From JBBAFM01 sp041655415 (GTDB taxonomy: Bacteria; Bacillota; Clostridia; Peptostreptococcales; JAAYPU01), in contig CAYSBC010000028.1 in NCBI GenBank assembly GCA_964429195.1, positions 1 to 24,443 on the forward strand: a stretch of 24,443 nucleotides of DNA, written 5' to 3'. This document shows positions 22,367 through 24,443 of this stretch, one piece after another (the stretch's first letter is position 1; every line of letters begins with the position of its first letter). Position numbers and translations under genes: made by a program. Under the pieces are notes generated by a model that was given only the letters and a program-made list of their open reading frames with translations, searched no databases and was not told where the DNA came from.

Positions 22367-22740
22367 TCTTTATAATCCTTCCTTTCTAAAGTTTTTTGAA
22401 ATAATGCCATAGCCTCCTGCCCCGAAAAGCCTAGACTTATCATTTGCTTTATAAATTGTTCAATGATCTCCTGTGCCACTGCTTCACGCATTTTTATAAT
22501 CAACTCCCTATCCTCTGTTATAAAACGTCCTATGGTGCGGTTTGCATAGACAAGTCCGTCCCGTTCCAGCTCAGCCAAGGCTCGCTGCATTGTATTGGGG
22601 TTCACTTCAAAAGCCATTGCCAGATCACGGACAGAATCAAGCTTAGAACCTGCCTTTAATTCCCCTGATATGATTCGATGCTTAAATTTATCAACTAGTT
22701 GTAAATAAATGGGGATATTCGATTGAAAGGGATTCGTCAT
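22363..22740 (-). CDS. GntR-family regulator, YtrA type
   Basis: 125-residue short GntR regulator. The N-terminal winged HTH (about 10-78) reads PIYLQLVDKFKHRIISGEL then SVRDLAMAFEVNPNTMQRALAELERDGLV. Only two helices follow instead of a ligand-binding domain, which defines the YtrA subfamily. ATG 22740 follows AAAGGAGG. It is first in the gntR-ATPase-permease operon. A perfect 15-bp-arm palindrome overlapping the -10 directly upstream suggests autorepression of the operon, lifted by an envelope or drug signal (inferred from the subfamily). Confidence 0.93.
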   Translation of the reverse strand: MTNPFQSNIPIYLQLVDKFKHRIISGELKAGSKLDSVRDLAMAFEVNPNTMQRALAELERDGLVYANRTIGRFITEDRELIIKMREAVAQEIIEQFIKQMISLGFSGQEAMALFQKTLERKDYKE

Positions 22741-22758
22741 ATCTATTCAGCCTCCTTT

Positions 22759-22792
22759 GTATTATTGTATTAACTACTTAATACAATAATAC
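22759..22792. promoter_or_regulatory. Perfect 34-bp palindromic operator of the gntR operon
   Basis: Arms of 15 bp (22759-22773 and 22778-22792) are perfectly complementary around CTAC. The site covers the -10 and start site and ends next to the gntR ribosome binding site. It is the obvious binding site for the YtrA-type repressor. Confidence 0.8.
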
Positions 22793-22811
22793 ATCAATTT
22801 TCTTTTGTCAA
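22783..22811 (-). promoter_or_regulatory. Promoter of the gntR-ABC operon
   Basis: Minus strand TTGACA (22811-22806), 17-bp spacer, TATTGT (22788-22783). The -10 lies inside the palindrome. Confidence 0.65.
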
Positions 22812-22857
22812 TATCATTTTTAAAATATTTTTCTTTTATTTTCTCCATTGTCCTAAC

Positions 22858-22901
22858 AAAAAAGACCAGCCTAAGCAATCCTAATTGCCATAGCTGATCT
22901 T
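22858..22901 (-). terminator. Intrinsic terminator of the DHHW/MBOAT operon
   Basis: On the minus strand AAGATCAGC (22901-22893) pairs with GCTGGTCTT (22870-22862) with one G-U pair. An inner GCAAT/ATTGC stem and six T follow. It lies 25 bp after the DHHW gene stop. Confidence 0.85.
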
Positions 22902-22926
22902 GATATACTGTAACTTTCTTTATTTC

Positions 22927-24132
22927 TTATTTTATTAATATTTTACTTAAAACATCCGAATAGCCTTCAAAGCGATTGATGAGGGCATAATTCAAAAACA
23001 GAACAGAGTCTATTGCCTCTTCTTGAACTAGATCATAAAGATTCCCATTCCAAAGCCTTGGATCGATAACAACAATCCGGCTGAAATGATTGGTCAAGAA
23101 AGGAATAAAGGCATTGGCGTAGGAATCCTTGATAACAGCAATGCTTAAATCATTATTTGCTTCGCTTTCAATATAGAGCAAGGGAGTATCTCCACGGAGA
23201 AATACGCCGTATTTATTATCCTCTGTCGCATAATCCTTATGAATGACCTTTGCGCCTTTATTGTTCTTATTTATAGACCAATACATTTTCGAAGGTGTTC
23301 TTGGCTCATAGACATCAATGGTATCCTTGTTGTTTGCAAGCTTTTCGCTTTGGGTCATTCTGTATAAGCTACCTATAAAATCTTTTATCTGAAAATGGTT
23401 GAATTCCTCCAGCTCTATAGGATTGACATTGAATTGTTTTATAAATTCAGCATAAGCATAATAAGCTCCCAGCTGAGTCCAATGATGATCTGTGCCAAAG
23501 TAAATATATTCATCCGAATGTTCCTTCAATGTACTATATGCATCCACGCTAATAACATTTTCGTATTTTGAGTAGGTCTCCCGGATAGAATCTTCTTGTG
23601 AATAGGACATAGCCTTGTATTTCTTATCCTGAATAAATTCTATGGGCGTCGGTACGATAAGGGAATAGACTTTCGCCTCATGTTCTAACTTTTCAGCTAC
23701 TTGATTTAAGGTTTTAGCATAAGAATCGATGGCCTTCTCATCGTATCTGTTGAGTTCCATGGCTTTATTTCCAATAATAAGAATTGAGCCATAGCTTGTA
23801 TGGTTTATTTCACCGGTTTCATTTTGTGTTTCATCATTCCAATCCTGAGCCACATTAATTCCGGTGGTGTCTACGATTTCAACCTTGTCGGATTTACCTT
23901 TCAAACGGTTAAGCGCACTTGAAATCTGCATCAATTTGCCTCTTGAAATAAAATTTTCTGTATAGCTTGCCTCAATATTTCTTGCTACTTGACCACTGGC
24001 TACCTCTTTCAAGGAAATATTATTTTCTTGGATGTCCGTTATTAAGCTGTCACTGTTGAGAACAAAATTATAGAAACCTACAGCAATAAGAATAGCCGGA
24101 AATAGGATAGCGCTTAAGTATATTCTTTTCAA
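22927..24132 (-). CDS. DHHW-family protein (AlgJ/AlgX-like acetylation partner)
   Basis: 401-residue protein with an N-terminal membrane anchor (about 4-24) and an extracytoplasmic SGNH-like domain. The eponymous DHHW motif is at 215-218 in YFGTDHHWTQLGAYY, and KDSYANAF near 336-343 resembles the conserved serine block of this group. DHHW proteins are encoded with MBOAT acyltransferases and are thought to pass acyl groups to exported polysaccharides, like AlgJ/AlgX with AlgI. The start is a TTG at 24132, fixed by AGGAGGTG 7 nt upstream with no nearby ATG. It lies 11 bp after the MBOAT gene stop, in one operon. The polymer modified is unknown. Confidence 0.87.
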   Translation of the reverse strand: MKRIYLSAILFPAILIAVGFYNFVLNSDSLITDIQENNISLKEVASGQVARNIEASYTENFISRGKLMQISSALNRLKGKSDKVEIVDTTGINVAQDWNDETQNETGEINHTSYGSILIIGNKAMELNRYDEKAIDSYAKTLNQVAEKLEHEAKVYSLIVPTPIEFIQDKKYKAMSYSQEDSIRETYSKYENVISVDAYSTLKEHSDEYIYFGTDHHWTQLGAYYAYAEFIKQFNVNPIELEEFNHFQIKDFIGSLYRMTQSEKLANNKDTIDVYEPRTPSKMYWSINKNNKGAKVIHKDYATEDNKYGVFLRGDTPLLYIESEANNDLSIAVIKDSYANAFIPFLTNHFSRIVVIDPRLWNGNLYDLVQEEAIDSVLFLNYALINRFEGYSDVLSKILIK

Positions 24133-24143
24133 ATCAACACCTC

Positions 24144-24443
24144 CTAAAACCTAAAGTATAAAAATGGATTATAGGATTGGCCAACCAGTAACGCACAAAC
24201 AAGGATAATGACCCCTCCTACATAAAGTGCTTGCATAATTTCAGAACCAATGACACAGTGCTTTTTATTCTTAAATAGCCTATGAGGTAGCCTGATAAAA
24301 AAATTCTTTACCAATGGTGTGCAAAGTAAAATAGCTACAATGTAAAAGTAAATATCGTTCATGAACCTAATACCCATGTCTGTTGTATAAAAAGGTGCAT
24401 TGCTTAACCCTATCATAATCCTAAAGTAGGCGATGGCCTGGGT
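24144..24443 (-). CDS. MBOAT-family O-acyltransferase, C-terminal part (partial)
   Basis: C-terminal 99 residues of a membrane-bound O-acyltransferase; the frame stays open to the window edge (TQAIAYFRIMIGLSNAP...). Two membrane segments are visible (about VAILLCTPLVKNFF and VGGVIILVCALLVG), and the protein ends GQSYNPFLYFRF, the typical ending of AlgI/DltB-like MBOAT proteins. The catalytic His lies outside the window. It precedes the DHHW gene by 11 bp. A methionine at 24416 is internal, not the start. Confidence 0.88.
   Translation of the reverse strand, partial: TQAIAYFRIMIGLSNAPFYTTDMGIRFMNDIYFYIVAILLCTPLVKNFFIRLPHRLFKNKKHCVIGSEIMQALYVGGVIILVCALLVGQSYNPFLYFRF

Overview
The window looks like chromosomal DNA of a low-GC Gram-positive anaerobe of the class Clostridia. 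The basis is AT-rich sequence, strong AGGAGG-type ribosome binding sites, TTGACA/TATAAT promoters, short intrinsic terminators, and gene content typical of such organisms: hexameric glutamate dehydrogenase, bacterioferritin, an Fe-S flavin enoate/dienoyl-CoA reductase type enzyme, an isopropanol-dehydrogenase-like zinc ADH, a YtrA-type GntR/ABC module and MgtE. I cannot name the species. The sequence is draft: a run of exactly 100 N (18074-18173) marks an assembly gap of unknown size.

Layout. 1-869: end of a type IV toxin-antitoxin pair (AbiEii-like nucleotidyltransferase toxin; only the last codons of the partner are in the window). 1060-4222 (minus): gdhA-glmS nitrogen operon with a strong promoter running straight into a terminator-like leader hairpin. 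4463-4930: bacterioferritin. 5092-10677: two divergent MarR-controlled units. The first is acd (acyl-CoA dehydrogenase, frameshifted near its N-terminus) against marR1. The second is a FadH/enoate-reductase-like iron-sulfur flavoenzyme against marR2, followed by a QueG-like double 4Fe-4S protein. Both intergenic regions carry inverted-repeat operators over or between facing promoters. 10800-13965 (minus): an NhaC-type antiporter and a cyclic 2,3-diphosphoglycerate synthetase-like GTPase, each with its own promoter. 14352-16520: phaE-phaC, a two-subunit class III polyhydroxyalkanoate synthase. 16617-18882 (minus): MgtE and an acyl-ACP thioesterase interrupted by the gap. 19181-20717 (minus): NADP-type secondary alcohol dehydrogenase and a 62-residue helical protein. 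20814-22740 (minus): GntR-ABC ATPase-permease operon with overlapping genes and a perfect 15-bp-arm operator. 22927-24443 (minus): DHHW-family protein and the C-terminal end of an MBOAT O-acyltransferase, probably for polysaccharide O-acylation.

How the parts may work together. gdhA and glmS link ammonia assimilation to amino-sugar synthesis. The MarR-flanked flavoenzymes suggest inducible reduction or oxidation of unsaturated acyl compounds. PHA synthase, acyl-ACP thioesterase and the NADP alcohol dehydrogenase all deal with acyl carbon and reducing power, but they are not one operon and no PHA monomer-supply gene lies here. I found no CRISPR array, rRNA, tRNA or insertion sequence. The most unusual points are the PHA synthase with an altered lipase box and a terminator-like hairpin upstream, the acyl-CoA dehydrogenase with no glutamate at either known catalytic-base position, the gdhA leader hairpin, and the duplicated -10 region of the alcohol dehydrogenase promoter.
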